Assembly (NCBI RefSeq): GCF_014641495.1 | Contig: NZ_BMHV01000015.1 | Span: 23,036-87,035, forward strand | Reading direction: 5' to 3' | From: Terasakiella brassicae | GTDB lineage: Bacteria > Pseudomonadota > Alphaproteobacteria > Rhodospirillales > Terasakiellaceae | DNA length: 64,000 nucleotides | In this document: piece after piece, positions 15,186 to 22,682 of the stretch | How positions within the stretch are numbered: position 1 is the first letter of the stretch | How the letters are laid out: each line of letters begins with the position of its first letter | The notes under the pieces: generated by a model | What the model was told of the DNA's origin: nothing | Database searches by the model: none | The model's input: the letters and a program-made list of their open reading frames with translations, nothing else | Made by a program: the position numbers and the translations under genes

Positions 15186-16670
15186 ATGAATTTTGCGGAC
15201 CTTGGGCTAAGCGACGAACTACTATCGGCCGTGTCAGACGCGGGATACGAGACACCGACACCTATTCAGGCGCAAGCTATACCGCAAGTTCTTATGGGAC
15301 GCGACATTTTGGGATGCGCCCAAACCGGTACGGGGAAAACGGCCTCTTTCACCTTGCCCATGATTGACATTCTTGCCAGTGGACGTGCGCGCGCACGGAT
15401 GCCGCGTTCCCTCATCCTTGCCCCAACGCGCGAACTCGCAGCCCAGGTTGCACAAAATTTTGAGACCTACGGCAAAAACAGCAAACTTTCTATGGCGCTT
15501 TTGATTGGTGGCACATCAATGGGCGATCAGATGAAAATCATCGACCGTGGTGTGGATGTGCTGATTGCAACACCGGGCCGCCTTCTTGACCTGTTTGAAC
15601 GCGGCAGTTTGATTTTGCGTGATGTTAAAATTTTGGTGATCGACGAAGCTGACCGTATGATGGACATGGGTTTTATCCCCGATGTCGAAAAAATTGTCTC
15701 TTTGTTACCCCAAATCCGTCAGACCCTTTTCTTCTCTGCCACAATGGCAACAGAAATCAAAAAACTGGCTGACAAATTTCTGATGAACCCAAAAGAAATC
15801 AGTGTCTCAAAACCGGCGACAACAGCCGAAACTGTTCGCCAAGGGCTTATGATGGTTGATTGCAAACCACATGATGGCAAAACAAAACGCACAGCCCTGC
15901 GCGCCCTGATCGACAGCGAAGATATCAAAAACGCAATTGTCTTTTGTAATCGCAAGCGTGATGTCGGTATCGTCTACCGATCTTTAAACAAGCATGGCTA
16001 CAATGCCGGACAAATGCACGGCGATATGGTTCAATCTGCGCGAATGGAAACTTTAGACAAATTTAAAAACGGCGAGATCACGATTTTGGTCTGTAGCGAT
16101 GTTGCCGCACGCGGACTGGACGTTCCGGCACTCAGCCATGTCTTCAATTACGATTTGCCAAGCCATGCTGACGACTATGTCCACCGTATTGGACGCACAG
16201 GTCGCGCCGGTAAAGACGGCACCGCATTAAGCCTTTCAACACCGTCAGAAAAGAAACAACTCGCCGCCATCGTCAAACTGATTGGCAATAAAATCCCGCC
16301 AGTCAAGCTCGATACTTTCCAACCCGTTGAAGAAAATAAAGCCCCGGCCCCGAAACGAGAAAAAGAGCGCGAAAACACAAGAACACGGGAACGCCCACAG
16401 CGGGGAGCACGAAAAACAACGGATGCCGTCATGGTTCAAGAAGAACCTGCTGATGGTGTCATCATTGGAATGGGGGCACACACACCCGCCTTTTTGTTAA
16501 GACCCGTGGTTTTGGATTGTAGCGCGTCTGCCCAATCCGAAGAAAAGTCTTCTCCTCGTAAAAAAGCACCTGCTAAAAAAACAACACGCCGCGCAAGCAC
16601 AGCAAAAGCCAAGCCACGTGCCAAAAAGAAAACTGAAACAGAAACGGAAGAAAAAACGGCCCAAGAATAA
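15186..16670 (+). CDS. DEAD-box ATP-dependent RNA helicase
   Basis: A 494-aa RhlE-like helicase for RNA remodelling or ribosome assembly. The core has the Q motif 'GYETPTPIQAQAIP', Walker A 'AQTGTGKTASF', motif Ia 'PTREL', DEAD motif II 'VIDEADRM', motif III 'FSATM', and C-terminal-lobe motifs 'ARGLDVP' and 'HRIGRTGRAG'. Residues about 375-494 form a basic tail rich in Lys, Arg and Pro, interrupted near residue 425-440 by a hydrophobic stretch (IIGMGAHTPAFLLRPVVL). ATG 15186 follows AGGAAAG at 15171-15177; the TTG at 15168 lies inside that site. A terminator overlaps the stop. Confidence 0.93.
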   Translation: MNFADLGLSDELLSAVSDAGYETPTPIQAQAIPQVLMGRDILGCAQTGTGKTASFTLPMIDILASGRARARMPRSLILAPTRELAAQVAQNFETYGKNSKLSMALLIGGTSMGDQMKIIDRGVDVLIATPGRLLDLFERGSLILRDVKILVIDEADRMMDMGFIPDVEKIVSLLPQIRQTLFFSATMATEIKKLADKFLMNPKEISVSKPATTAETVRQGLMMVDCKPHDGKTKRTALRALIDSEDIKNAIVFCNRKRDVGIVYRSLNKHGYNAGQMHGDMVQSARMETLDKFKNGEITILVCSDVAARGLDVPALSHVFNYDLPSHADDYVHRIGRTGRAGKDGTALSLSTPSEKKQLAAIVKLIGNKIPPVKLDTFQPVEENKAPAPKREKERENTRTRERPQRGARKTTDAVMVQEEPADGVIIGMGAHTPAFLLRPVVLDCSASAQSEEKSSPRKKAPAKKTTRRASTAKAKPRAKKKTETETEEKTAQE

Positions 16671-16690
16671 ACCTTGAGCCGTTGCCTTTT
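16655..16690 (+). terminator. Terminator overlapping the helicase stop codon
   Basis: AACGGCCCAAG (16655-16665) pairs with CTTGAGCCGTT (16673-16683) with a single mismatch and is followed by GCCTTTTTC. It separates the helicase gene from the convergent decarboxylase gene. Confidence 0.65.
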
Positions 16691-16706
16691 TCATCAGAAT
16701 GACTTC

Positions 16707-17843
16707 CTAGATGAAATATTCTTTCGGTGGCTCAAAACCATTGAAACCTTGCGATGCGTACATGGTTGTGTAAGCACCTGTAGACAAGATATTAATCTTA
16801 TCCCCGGTCTTAAGCGCCAACGGCAGTTGGAAATAAGTGCGTTCATACAACGTATCGCAACTATCGCAAGTCGGGCCTGCGACAATTACCGGACCCATTT
16901 CCTGATCATCATATTCAGTAACCATCTGATAGACGATAGATTCATCAATCGTTTCGGCCAGACCACCAAATTTACCAACATCCAAATAGACCCAGCGGAT
17001 TTCTTCCGCAAAATCTTTAATGGAAACACAAACGACTTCACTTTGCAGCACACCGGCTTCGGCAACGATATAACGACCCGGTTCCATATAAATTTCCGGC
17101 CATTTTTCACCAAACGAAGCCGTCATATGTTCCTTGATATAATCAACAAATTCTTCCAATGACGGAATATCTTCCTGATAACGTGCAGGGAAGCCGCCAC
17201 CAATGTTGATCATTTGTAACTGGATCCCACCTTCACCCAATGCATCAAACAAAGTCGCAACATCACTGATCGCTTTGGCCCAGTGCGCCGGGTCCAGTTG
17301 CTGAGAACCGACATGGAAAGACACGCCAAAAGGAACCAGTCCTTTCGCCTTTGCCTGCATCAAAAGTTCATGGGCCATCGCTGAAGAACAACCAAATTTG
17401 CGTGACAGCGGCCAGCTTGCCCCTGCCCCATGACGGTTGACCAGAATACGGCAGTAAACACGAGAGCCCGGTGCCGCTTCGGCAATTTTGTCCAGTTCAT
17501 CTTCACTGTCGAAGGCAAACAGATCAACACCCAGATCATAGGCCGCTTTAATGTCCTTCTTCTTCTTTAACGTATTGCCAAATGAAATGCGTTTCGGGTC
17601 AACACCAGTCTCCAGACATTGCATAATTTCACCCAAACTCGCGGCATCAAAACGAGATCCCAATTGATTGAGGCGTTCCAAAATCGGCTTAGCCGGATTG
17701 GCCTTCATAGCATAATAGATATGGCCTTCACTAAAAGCGGAATTCAGTCGTTTATAACGATCTTCAACCACATCCAGATCGACAACCAAAAATGGACTAT
17801 CCTTTTCGGCGTCTTTCAGAAAAGCTTCAATTTTCGGCGTCAT
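16707..17843 (-). CDS. PLP-dependent ornithine/lysine decarboxylase (fold III)
   Basis: A 378-aa alanine-racemase-fold decarboxylase for polyamine synthesis. It shows the PLP-lysine motif 'YYAMKANPAKP' (Lys about residue 47), the phosphate-binding 'FHVGSQQ' and 'INIGGGFPARY', 'EPGRYIVAEAG', and the active-site Cys motif GPTCDSCD near residue 325. These are typical of eukaryote-like bacterial ornithine decarboxylases, some of which also accept lysine. It makes putrescine (or cadaverine) in the cytoplasm. It is convergent with the helicase gene and preceded on the same strand by a MocR regulator gene. Upstream Gly/Ala-rich regulators are absent, and no antizyme-like gene is seen. Confidence 0.92.
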   Translation of the reverse strand: MTPKIEAFLKDAEKDSPFLVVDLDVVEDRYKRLNSAFSEGHIYYAMKANPAKPILERLNQLGSRFDAASLGEIMQCLETGVDPKRISFGNTLKKKKDIKAAYDLGVDLFAFDSEDELDKIAEAAPGSRVYCRILVNRHGAGASWPLSRKFGCSSAMAHELLMQAKAKGLVPFGVSFHVGSQQLDPAHWAKAISDVATLFDALGEGGIQLQMINIGGGFPARYQEDIPSLEEFVDYIKEHMTASFGEKWPEIYMEPGRYIVAEAGVLQSEVVCVSIKDFAEEIRWVYLDVGKFGGLAETIDESIVYQMVTEYDDQEMGPVIVAGPTCDSCDTLYERTYFQLPLALKTGDKINILSTGAYTTMYASQGFNGFEPPKEYFI

Positions 17844-17908
17844 TTTGAGCCCTCCATAAAAAAAAGTTTGCGCCTTATAAGGCTATTTTTGAGAAATAAA
17901 AGCGTTTT

Positions 17909-19378
17909 TTATATTTCGCTTATTTTTTTTTGGATGTGTTGCAAACCTGCGTCTATTGCAGCTTCATCAAACCCGGCGAACCCCAGAACAAGACCTTGTT
18001 TTTTAACACTTAATTTATAAAAAGAACTAAGTGGCCTTGTTACAACACCACATTGGCGTAAGTCTTCTGAAAGTACGATATCGTCAATTTCTTTCTTAAA
18101 CAACAGGCAAATGTGTAAACCGCCGTCTGCGGGGAGGATAAAGCAGTCCTTTGACAGTCGTAATTCGATTTCCCTCATTAAATAGTTTCGACGTTCTTTA
18201 TATAGTTTCTTCATCCGTCGAAGATGGCTGTCAAAATACCCTTCCTTAAAAAAGTCGGCCAAAACTGCCTGATGCAGGATTGATGCATGACCGTCGATAT
18301 AAGACTTGGCCGCTACAAAGGCATCGATTAGTTTTTTCGGCACCACGACATAGCCCAAACGCAAGGCGGGAAAAACGATTCGACTGAATGTGCCGACATA
18401 TATCACCCTTTCATCGCGGTCCAGACCTTGCAAAGAGGATAAAGGCGGGCCATCAAAACGAAACTCGCAATCAAAATCATCCTCAACAATCCATGAACGC
18501 TTTCGCCTTGCAAGATCCAACAAATCAAAACGACGCGCAAGCGACATGGTCGTTCCTAACGGATAGTTCCGCGATGGTGTAACCATAATACTTTTTAAAT
18601 CTGTTAAGTTTTCCAAGGGGTCCGTACATATCCCTTCGTCATCCAATGCAACGGGAATAATCTGCGCACCGCCCCCTAAAACAACCCCATTCATGCCGGG
18701 AAATGCCGGATCTTCAACCGCAATTTGATCACCCTCTTCCCATAAAACCCGGCTTATCAAGTCCAAGCCCTGCTGTGCCCCGGACACAATAACAATTTGA
18801 TCCGCCTCACACGACATCCCACGGGTCTTTCGCAGATATTTTGCCAATTCTTGACGCAAAGGTGCATAACCGGTGGGGTCATCCTGCATCGCCAATCGGG
18901 GGCCACTCAGACGCCATCGCCGTGACAACAGACGCGCCCAAATATCAAAGGGGAATTGATCCAACGCAGGACGTCCCGGTGAAAAAGCCCGTTCACCACC
19001 TAAACGATGATGTTTTTTGCGCACCCCCATCCAATGCTGCACGCGCCCTGCAATATCCGGCGTTCGGTCATCAACATCGTCTGAACTTGAAATTTGGGGA
19101 AGGTGAGCATGCCCGATATCTTCACTCACATAAACACCATCCCCTTGACGGCTTTGGATGAAACCATCACTTTGCAAAATGTCAAAGGCTTGCATGACCG
19201 TATTTCTTGAAATGGAAAGTTCGCTCACGATCTTTCGGCTGGGCGGAAGTTTTTCACCCCCGGATAGCTTTCCCGACAAAATAAGGTCACGCAATACGAC
19301 ATAAAGCGCCCGATATTTAGGAGATTCCATGTTTTGTTGCCACGCATTTTTTAGATAAGAGAGCTGCAACTCACTCAT
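17909..19378 (-). CDS. MocR-family regulator (GntR HTH + aminotransferase-like domain) lacking the PLP lysine
   Basis: A 489-aa regulator. Residues about 18-88 are a GntR winged helix ('LPPSRKIVSELSISRNTVMQAFDILQSDGFIQSRQGDGVYVS' region). Residues about 130-485 are a fold-I aminotransferase-like domain. The expected PLP-binding Lys in the motif GTFSK is Arg333 (GTFSRIVFPALRLGY), and the usual Tyr of EDDYD is Phe302 (EDDFD). The effector pocket is therefore changed and probably cannot form an internal aldimine. It is divergent from a PNPOx-like flavoprotein gene, the usual MocR arrangement, with three copies of an 8-base operator-like element between them. It likely controls that gene. Confidence 0.9.
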   Translation of the reverse strand: MSELQLSYLKNAWQQNMESPKYRALYVVLRDLILSGKLSGGEKLPPSRKIVSELSISRNTVMQAFDILQSDGFIQSRQGDGVYVSEDIGHAHLPQISSSDDVDDRTPDIAGRVQHWMGVRKKHHRLGGERAFSPGRPALDQFPFDIWARLLSRRWRLSGPRLAMQDDPTGYAPLRQELAKYLRKTRGMSCEADQIVIVSGAQQGLDLISRVLWEEGDQIAVEDPAFPGMNGVVLGGGAQIIPVALDDEGICTDPLENLTDLKSIMVTPSRNYPLGTTMSLARRFDLLDLARRKRSWIVEDDFDCEFRFDGPPLSSLQGLDRDERVIYVGTFSRIVFPALRLGYVVVPKKLIDAFVAAKSYIDGHASILHQAVLADFFKEGYFDSHLRRMKKLYKERRNYLMREIELRLSKDCFILPADGGLHICLLFKKEIDDIVLSEDLRQCGVVTRPLSSFYKLSVKKQGLVLGFAGFDEAAIDAGLQHIQKKISEI

Positions 19379-19429
19379 AATTGGACCTTATAATTTATAA
19401 TAATTGGCACTTCTAAGCATACCAATTAT
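19377..19429. promoter_or_regulatory. Triple ATAATTGG operator between the MocR gene and its divergent target
   Basis: ATAATTGG occurs at 19377-19384 and 19400-19407 and as its inverse CCAATTAT at 19422-19429. The spacings are 23 and 22 bases, about two helical turns each, so all three copies face the same side of the DNA. The first copy overlaps the MocR start codon. MocR proteins such as GabR and PdxR are known to bind spaced repeats in such divergent regions. Confidence 0.6.
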
Positions 19430-19463
19430 GTCTCATCTTCCTTTTTACAGAAAGGAGAAAATG

Positions 19464-20084
19464 ATGTCTGAATTCCCAATTACAAAACGCACGACCTTAA
19501 AACGGGGCCATAAACGTGCCAATCATCAAAGTGAAGTCATTCACGCCATTTTGGATGAGGCTTATCTTTGTCATGTCGGTGCAAAAATGGGGGATCGCCC
19601 GATGGTGCAACCCACCATTCATTGGCGCGATGGCAATAAGCTTTATATCCACGGTTCAAGTAAAAACGGGTTATTCCAAACCCTGATTGAAGGGGAAGAA
19701 GCTTGCATCAACGTCACATTGTTGGATGGTTTAGTCATGGCGCGTTCTTCCTTTCATCACAGTGCCAACTATCGCAGCGTCATAATTTTTTCCAAAGCAC
19801 AGCATATCATTGAACCTGAGGAAAAATTACGTCTTCTCAATCTTATGATAATGAAAATCACACCGGAACGTTATGACGACATTCGTGAACCAAATGACAA
19901 TGAATTAAAAGCCACGGCTGTTTTGGAATTTGATATCACAGAATCATCTGCCAAAATCAGAACGGGTCCACCCGTCGATGATGAAGAAGATTACGCCCTG
20001 CCCGTCTGGGCTGGTGTGATCCCATTAAGCCTGCAAAAAGGTGCACCAATCAATGATCCACGTTGGGAAAACGATCTCAATTGA
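19464..20084 (+). CDS. Pyridoxamine 5'-phosphate oxidase-family flavin-binding protein
   Basis: A 206-aa split-barrel protein. The segments 'ILDEAYLCHVGAKMGDRPMVQPTIHWRDGNKLYIHGSSKNGLF' and 'EEACINVTLLDGLVMARSSFHHSANYRSVIIF' match the PNPOx-like FMN-binding family. Function within this family varies (FMN reductases, nitroreductase-like or sensing roles). I chose ATG 19464, six bases after the AGGAG site; ATG 19461 is only three bases away and a start at 19404 would read through the operator. It is divergent from the MocR gene and is probably its target. A strong hairpin follows before the next gene. Confidence 0.82.
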   Translation: MSEFPITKRTTLKRGHKRANHQSEVIHAILDEAYLCHVGAKMGDRPMVQPTIHWRDGNKLYIHGSSKNGLFQTLIEGEEACINVTLLDGLVMARSSFHHSANYRSVIIFSKAQHIIEPEEKLRLLNLMIMKITPERYDDIREPNDNELKATAVLEFDITESSAKIRTGPPVDDEEDYALPVWAGVIPLSLQKGAPINDPRWENDLN

Positions 20085-20094
20085 TCTTTCCCCT

Positions 20095-20143
20095 TTTTCA
20101 GCCGCCTGTTTTTTGTTATTCTAACGATTAAGGCGGCTGAAAA
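20095..20143 (+). promoter_or_regulatory. Leader hairpin touching the ribosome-binding site of the 66-aa gene
   Basis: TTTTCAGCCGCCT (20095-20107) pairs perfectly over 13 bases with AGGCGGCTGAAAA (20131-20143) around a 23-base T-rich loop. No T run follows, so it is not an ordinary terminator. The AGGA ribosome-binding site (20143-20146) begins at the last stem base, so folding could limit translation. Confidence 0.5.
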
Positions 20144-20153
20144 GGATTGAAAA

Positions 20154-20354
20154 ATGGGTGGCTGGAATTGTCCCAACGAAGTAAAAGGCCAATGCAAACA
20201 TGTGCCCGGTTATAAATGTGACCCCGGCATGAAAGGCTGCGTTCTCTTTGGTAAGTTTCGTTTTGCGAATACGGACAAAAACAGCCCAAGTAAAGAGCGT
20301 GAACGTCAAGAAGCATTGGATGCGCATATCGCCAAAAATTTCAACAATCGCTAA
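20154..20354 (+). CDS. Small cysteine-containing protein (66 aa)
   Basis: A short cytoplasmic protein starting MGGWNCPNEVKGQCKHVPGY. Four Cys lie in the first 30 residues, spaced C-x7-C-x7-C-x6-C, ending in the turn PGMKGCVLFG. The pattern suggests a small zinc-binding or disulphide fold. I recall similar short 'WxCPxEVxGxC...CxPGxKGCxLxG' proteins in related bacteria, but no function. The C-terminal half is charged and helical. It is preceded by a leader hairpin that may control translation. Confidence 0.7.
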   Translation: MGGWNCPNEVKGQCKHVPGYKCDPGMKGCVLFGKFRFANTDKNSPSKERERQEALDAHIAKNFNNR

Positions 20355-20357
20355 TCA

Positions 20358-21638
20358 TCAATCCCAAACGATCCGGTTACGGCCTGTGTTTTTCGCTTTA
20401 TAGAGGCGTGCATCAGCTAAATTCAGCGCCTCTTCATAAGTTTGGCCAGCCTTCCATTCTGCCAACCCGCCACTGACCCTCATGGTTAATTCCTGATCAT
20501 TTGAGGTCTTTAACACATTGCTTTCAACGCGGGTGCGGATACGCTCCGCCAAAACCTTCGCCCCTTCAAAATCTGTTTCCGGCAGCAAAACCACGAACTC
20601 TTCGCCACCAATCCGGCCCAGCGCATCACTTGTCCGTAACGTTTCACCAATCAATGAAACCAGTTCCTTTAACGCATCGTCCCCAACCTCATGGCCAAAC
20701 GTATCGTTAATCTTTTTAAAATGGTCAATATCAAGCATAAGGATGGAAATTGGCTTTTTATTACGCTTTGAACGTTGCTGTTCATCTAGCGCACGCGCGC
20801 TTAACGCACGACGATTAAGGGTGCCCGTCAAATAATCCGTCCGGGCGGCTTCCTCCAGGGCTTTCTCCATTTTTTTACGTTCTGCAATATCATTAAACGC
20901 AACGAAGAAGACATTTTCGTCCAGCAGACGCAACGGTGTTGCAGAGATCAAAGCTGTAAAAATTTCACCTGATGATTTTTTCAAGTCCAGCTCTTCATTA
21001 CTGATGAGCTTGGATTGCTTTAGTTTTTTCAGTAAGCCTTTGCGTTTTTCAGGAACCGCATAAACGTCTTTAGCACGTGTTTTTTTGACATTCTCCTGAG
21101 GTATTTCAAGGGCATTACAAGCATGATCGTTCATTTCAATCAACATACCTGTATCAATCGACGACAACAGGTAGGGAACCGGAAGGGCAGCCAACACCTT
21201 TTCCAAACGGTCTTTTTCATCTTCAACTTGTCGATAAAACTGTCGAGCCGTCAGTTGATTTTTTACCCGTGCCAAAACTTCCGGCATTTGCAAGGGACGG
21301 GGAATATAATCGGATGCACCAACTTCAAAGCCTTTAATCTTGCTTTCTAGGGTATCCGTGGCGGTAATAAAAATCACCGGTACATCTGCAGTGTCCGGTG
21401 TTTCTTTCAATTGTTGGCATACTTCAAACCCATCCAGTCCGGGCATCTGCACATCAAGCAGGATCAAATCAGGTGTTTTTTCTTGAATACGGAGAAAAGC
21501 TTCCTGCCCGCTGCTGGCTCCATGTACAACATAACCATTTGCGCTTAAAACCTGCGTAAGAACCTTTAAATTGATAAGGTTATCATCCACAACAAGAATT
21601 TCGCAGCCTTCAAATGTTCGGGCAATATCCCACACCAT
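20358..21638 (-). CDS. Response regulator diguanylate cyclase (REC-PAS-GGDEF)
   Basis: A 426-aa c-di-GMP synthase. The receiver domain (about residues 10-125) has 'ILVVDDNLINLKVL' and the phosphoacceptor Asp in 'LILLDVQMPG'. A PAS domain occupies about 145-260, followed by a GGDEF domain with an active-site GGEEF motif ('RIGGEEFVVLLPE'). An RxxD motif (RTSD) sits five residues before GGEEF, the position of the product-inhibition I-site. It should therefore be an active, feedback-inhibited cyclase. I start at ATG 21638, since the TTG at 21653 has no better site. No cognate kinase is adjacent; it lies downstream of the hydrogenase maturation genes on the same strand. Confidence 0.9.
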   Translation of the reverse strand: MVWDIARTFEGCEILVVDDNLINLKVLTQVLSANGYVVHGASSGQEAFLRIQEKTPDLILLDVQMPGLDGFEVCQQLKETPDTADVPVIFITATDTLESKIKGFEVGASDYIPRPLQMPEVLARVKNQLTARQFYRQVEDEKDRLEKVLAALPVPYLLSSIDTGMLIEMNDHACNALEIPQENVKKTRAKDVYAVPEKRKGLLKKLKQSKLISNEELDLKKSSGEIFTALISATPLRLLDENVFFVAFNDIAERKKMEKALEEAARTDYLTGTLNRRALSARALDEQQRSKRNKKPISILMLDIDHFKKINDTFGHEVGDDALKELVSLIGETLRTSDALGRIGGEEFVVLLPETDFEGAKVLAERIRTRVESNVLKTSNDQELTMRVSGGLAEWKAGQTYEEALNLADARLYKAKNTGRNRIVWD

Positions 21639-21770
21639 AAAACTCAACCTCACTCAACTCACGTCACGACATAGTCGTAAAACATAACTCTAAAATATAG
21701 AAAAAGAGTGATAATAAAAGCTTAAAGTGAGAAAAAGGTGCGTACATATCCGTCAAAACGATTCCTGATT

Positions 21771-22052
21771 TCACAGATTGTTTTTCACTGAAATACCCGG
21801 GAAATACATATCCACATCAATTTTGTCGGCACCATCCATAATAGCCGTTAAACCGTCTAATGCCTTATTGATATTTTCAGCATCCTGTTGGCTAATCACC
21901 TCACGGGCAGAACCCAGAAAATTTAAGACCCATGTCCCTTCTGTTTGTGGACCAACCAGCATCATATTAACTTCTTCTGTGCCGTTTCGCCCTTCACAAA
22001 GGGCCACAAAATCCCGATTTTCAATAACTTTTACAGGCGTTCCTATACACAT
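21771..22052 (-). CDS. hypC: HypC/HybG hydrogenase maturation chaperone
   Basis: A 93-aa chaperone that carries the Fe(CN)2CO group with HypD and delivers it to the hydrogenase large subunit. The mature N-terminus MCIGTPVKVIE supplies the essential Cys2, which fixes the start at ATG 22052. The body 'EEVNMMLVGPQTEGTWVLNFLGSAREVIS' is typical of HypC. It overlaps the 3' end of hybD by 10 bases. By position it corresponds to hybG of the E. coli hyb operon; hypA, B, D, E and F are not in the window. Confidence 0.92.
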   Translation of the reverse strand: MCIGTPVKVIENRDFVALCEGRNGTEEVNMMLVGPQTEGTWVLNFLGSAREVISQQDAENINKALDGLTAIMDGADKIDVDMYFPGISVKNNL

Positions 22053-22585
22053 GGCAAACAACCGTTTTGTGCATGTTGCGACCAAAATCCGGCAACGGGT
22101 TGCTCACGTTTTTTCAGGTTTACCCCACGTGTCTCAATTTCCTCTACGAGCATATCCAGCATCTTGAGAACACGGCCTTCTGTTTCAGGACTTAAACCAA
22201 GACTATTTTCCAGTTTATAGGGCACCATACCAATAATCGTAACCGTTTGCGGGGACTGACCCTGCAACTGCAAAATCCCCAACAAATCAGACAATCCTAA
22301 TTGATGGTTGGAAATTTTCGTCTGAAAAAAGGCGGGTACCTGCTTGTCTGCCAAGCGGATTAATGTTCCCTCTGGATCCCCGGTATTAACGGAGTCCGTC
22401 ACAATAAGATGTTTAACATCCCGCATGGGTTCCAGCAGTTCAGTCCCGGTTGTCCCCCCATCCATAACAATCACGTTATCTGGAATTTCATACATTCCTT
22501 CCAAGGCTTCAACAGCGCGAACCCCCACGCCCTCATCCTGCATCAAGACGTTTCCGAGGCCGATGACCAGAATTTCCGTTGTCAT
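22043..22585 (-). CDS. hybD: [NiFe] hydrogenase maturation endopeptidase
   Basis: A 180-aa protease that removes the C-terminal extension of the large subunit after nickel insertion. The N-terminus 'ILVIGLGNVLMQDEGVGVRAVEAL' carries the metal-sensing Glu/Asp, followed by 'MDGGTTGTELL' and 'HLIVTDSV'; a His is present in 'SNHQLGLSDLLG'. It belongs to the HyaD/HybD/HupD family. It lies downstream of hybC after a strong hairpin that may reduce its expression relative to the structural genes. The C-terminus overlaps hypC. Confidence 0.93.
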   Translation of the reverse strand: MTTEILVIGLGNVLMQDEGVGVRAVEALEGMYEIPDNVIVMDGGTTGTELLEPMRDVKHLIVTDSVNTGDPEGTLIRLADKQVPAFFQTKISNHQLGLSDLLGILQLQGQSPQTVTIIGMVPYKLENSLGLSPETEGRVLKMLDMLVEEIETRGVNLKKREQPVAGFWSQHAQNGCLPCV

Positions 22586-22617
22586 GATATTTTCCTTTAT
22601 TTTATTTCACAAAAACC

Positions 22618-22665
22618 AAGAAGATTGAACCCCGCTTGGGAGGGTATCCGGGGTTCAACCTTCTT
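22618..22665 (-). terminator. Attenuator-like hairpin between hybC and hybD
   Basis: On the minus strand a 17-base arm at 22665-22649 pairs with 22634-22618 with only one G-U pair, around a 14-base loop. It is followed by GGTTTTTG. It looks like a leaky rho-independent terminator or a 3' stabiliser that lets maturation genes be expressed less than hybOABC. Confidence 0.7.
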
Positions 22666-22682
22666 AAGCAGTCACAGCCACC

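Noticed and set aside
20095..20143. A rho-independent terminator after the PNPOx-like gene
   Set aside because: The stem is strong but no T run follows on either strand, and the ribosome-binding site of the next gene begins at the stem end.
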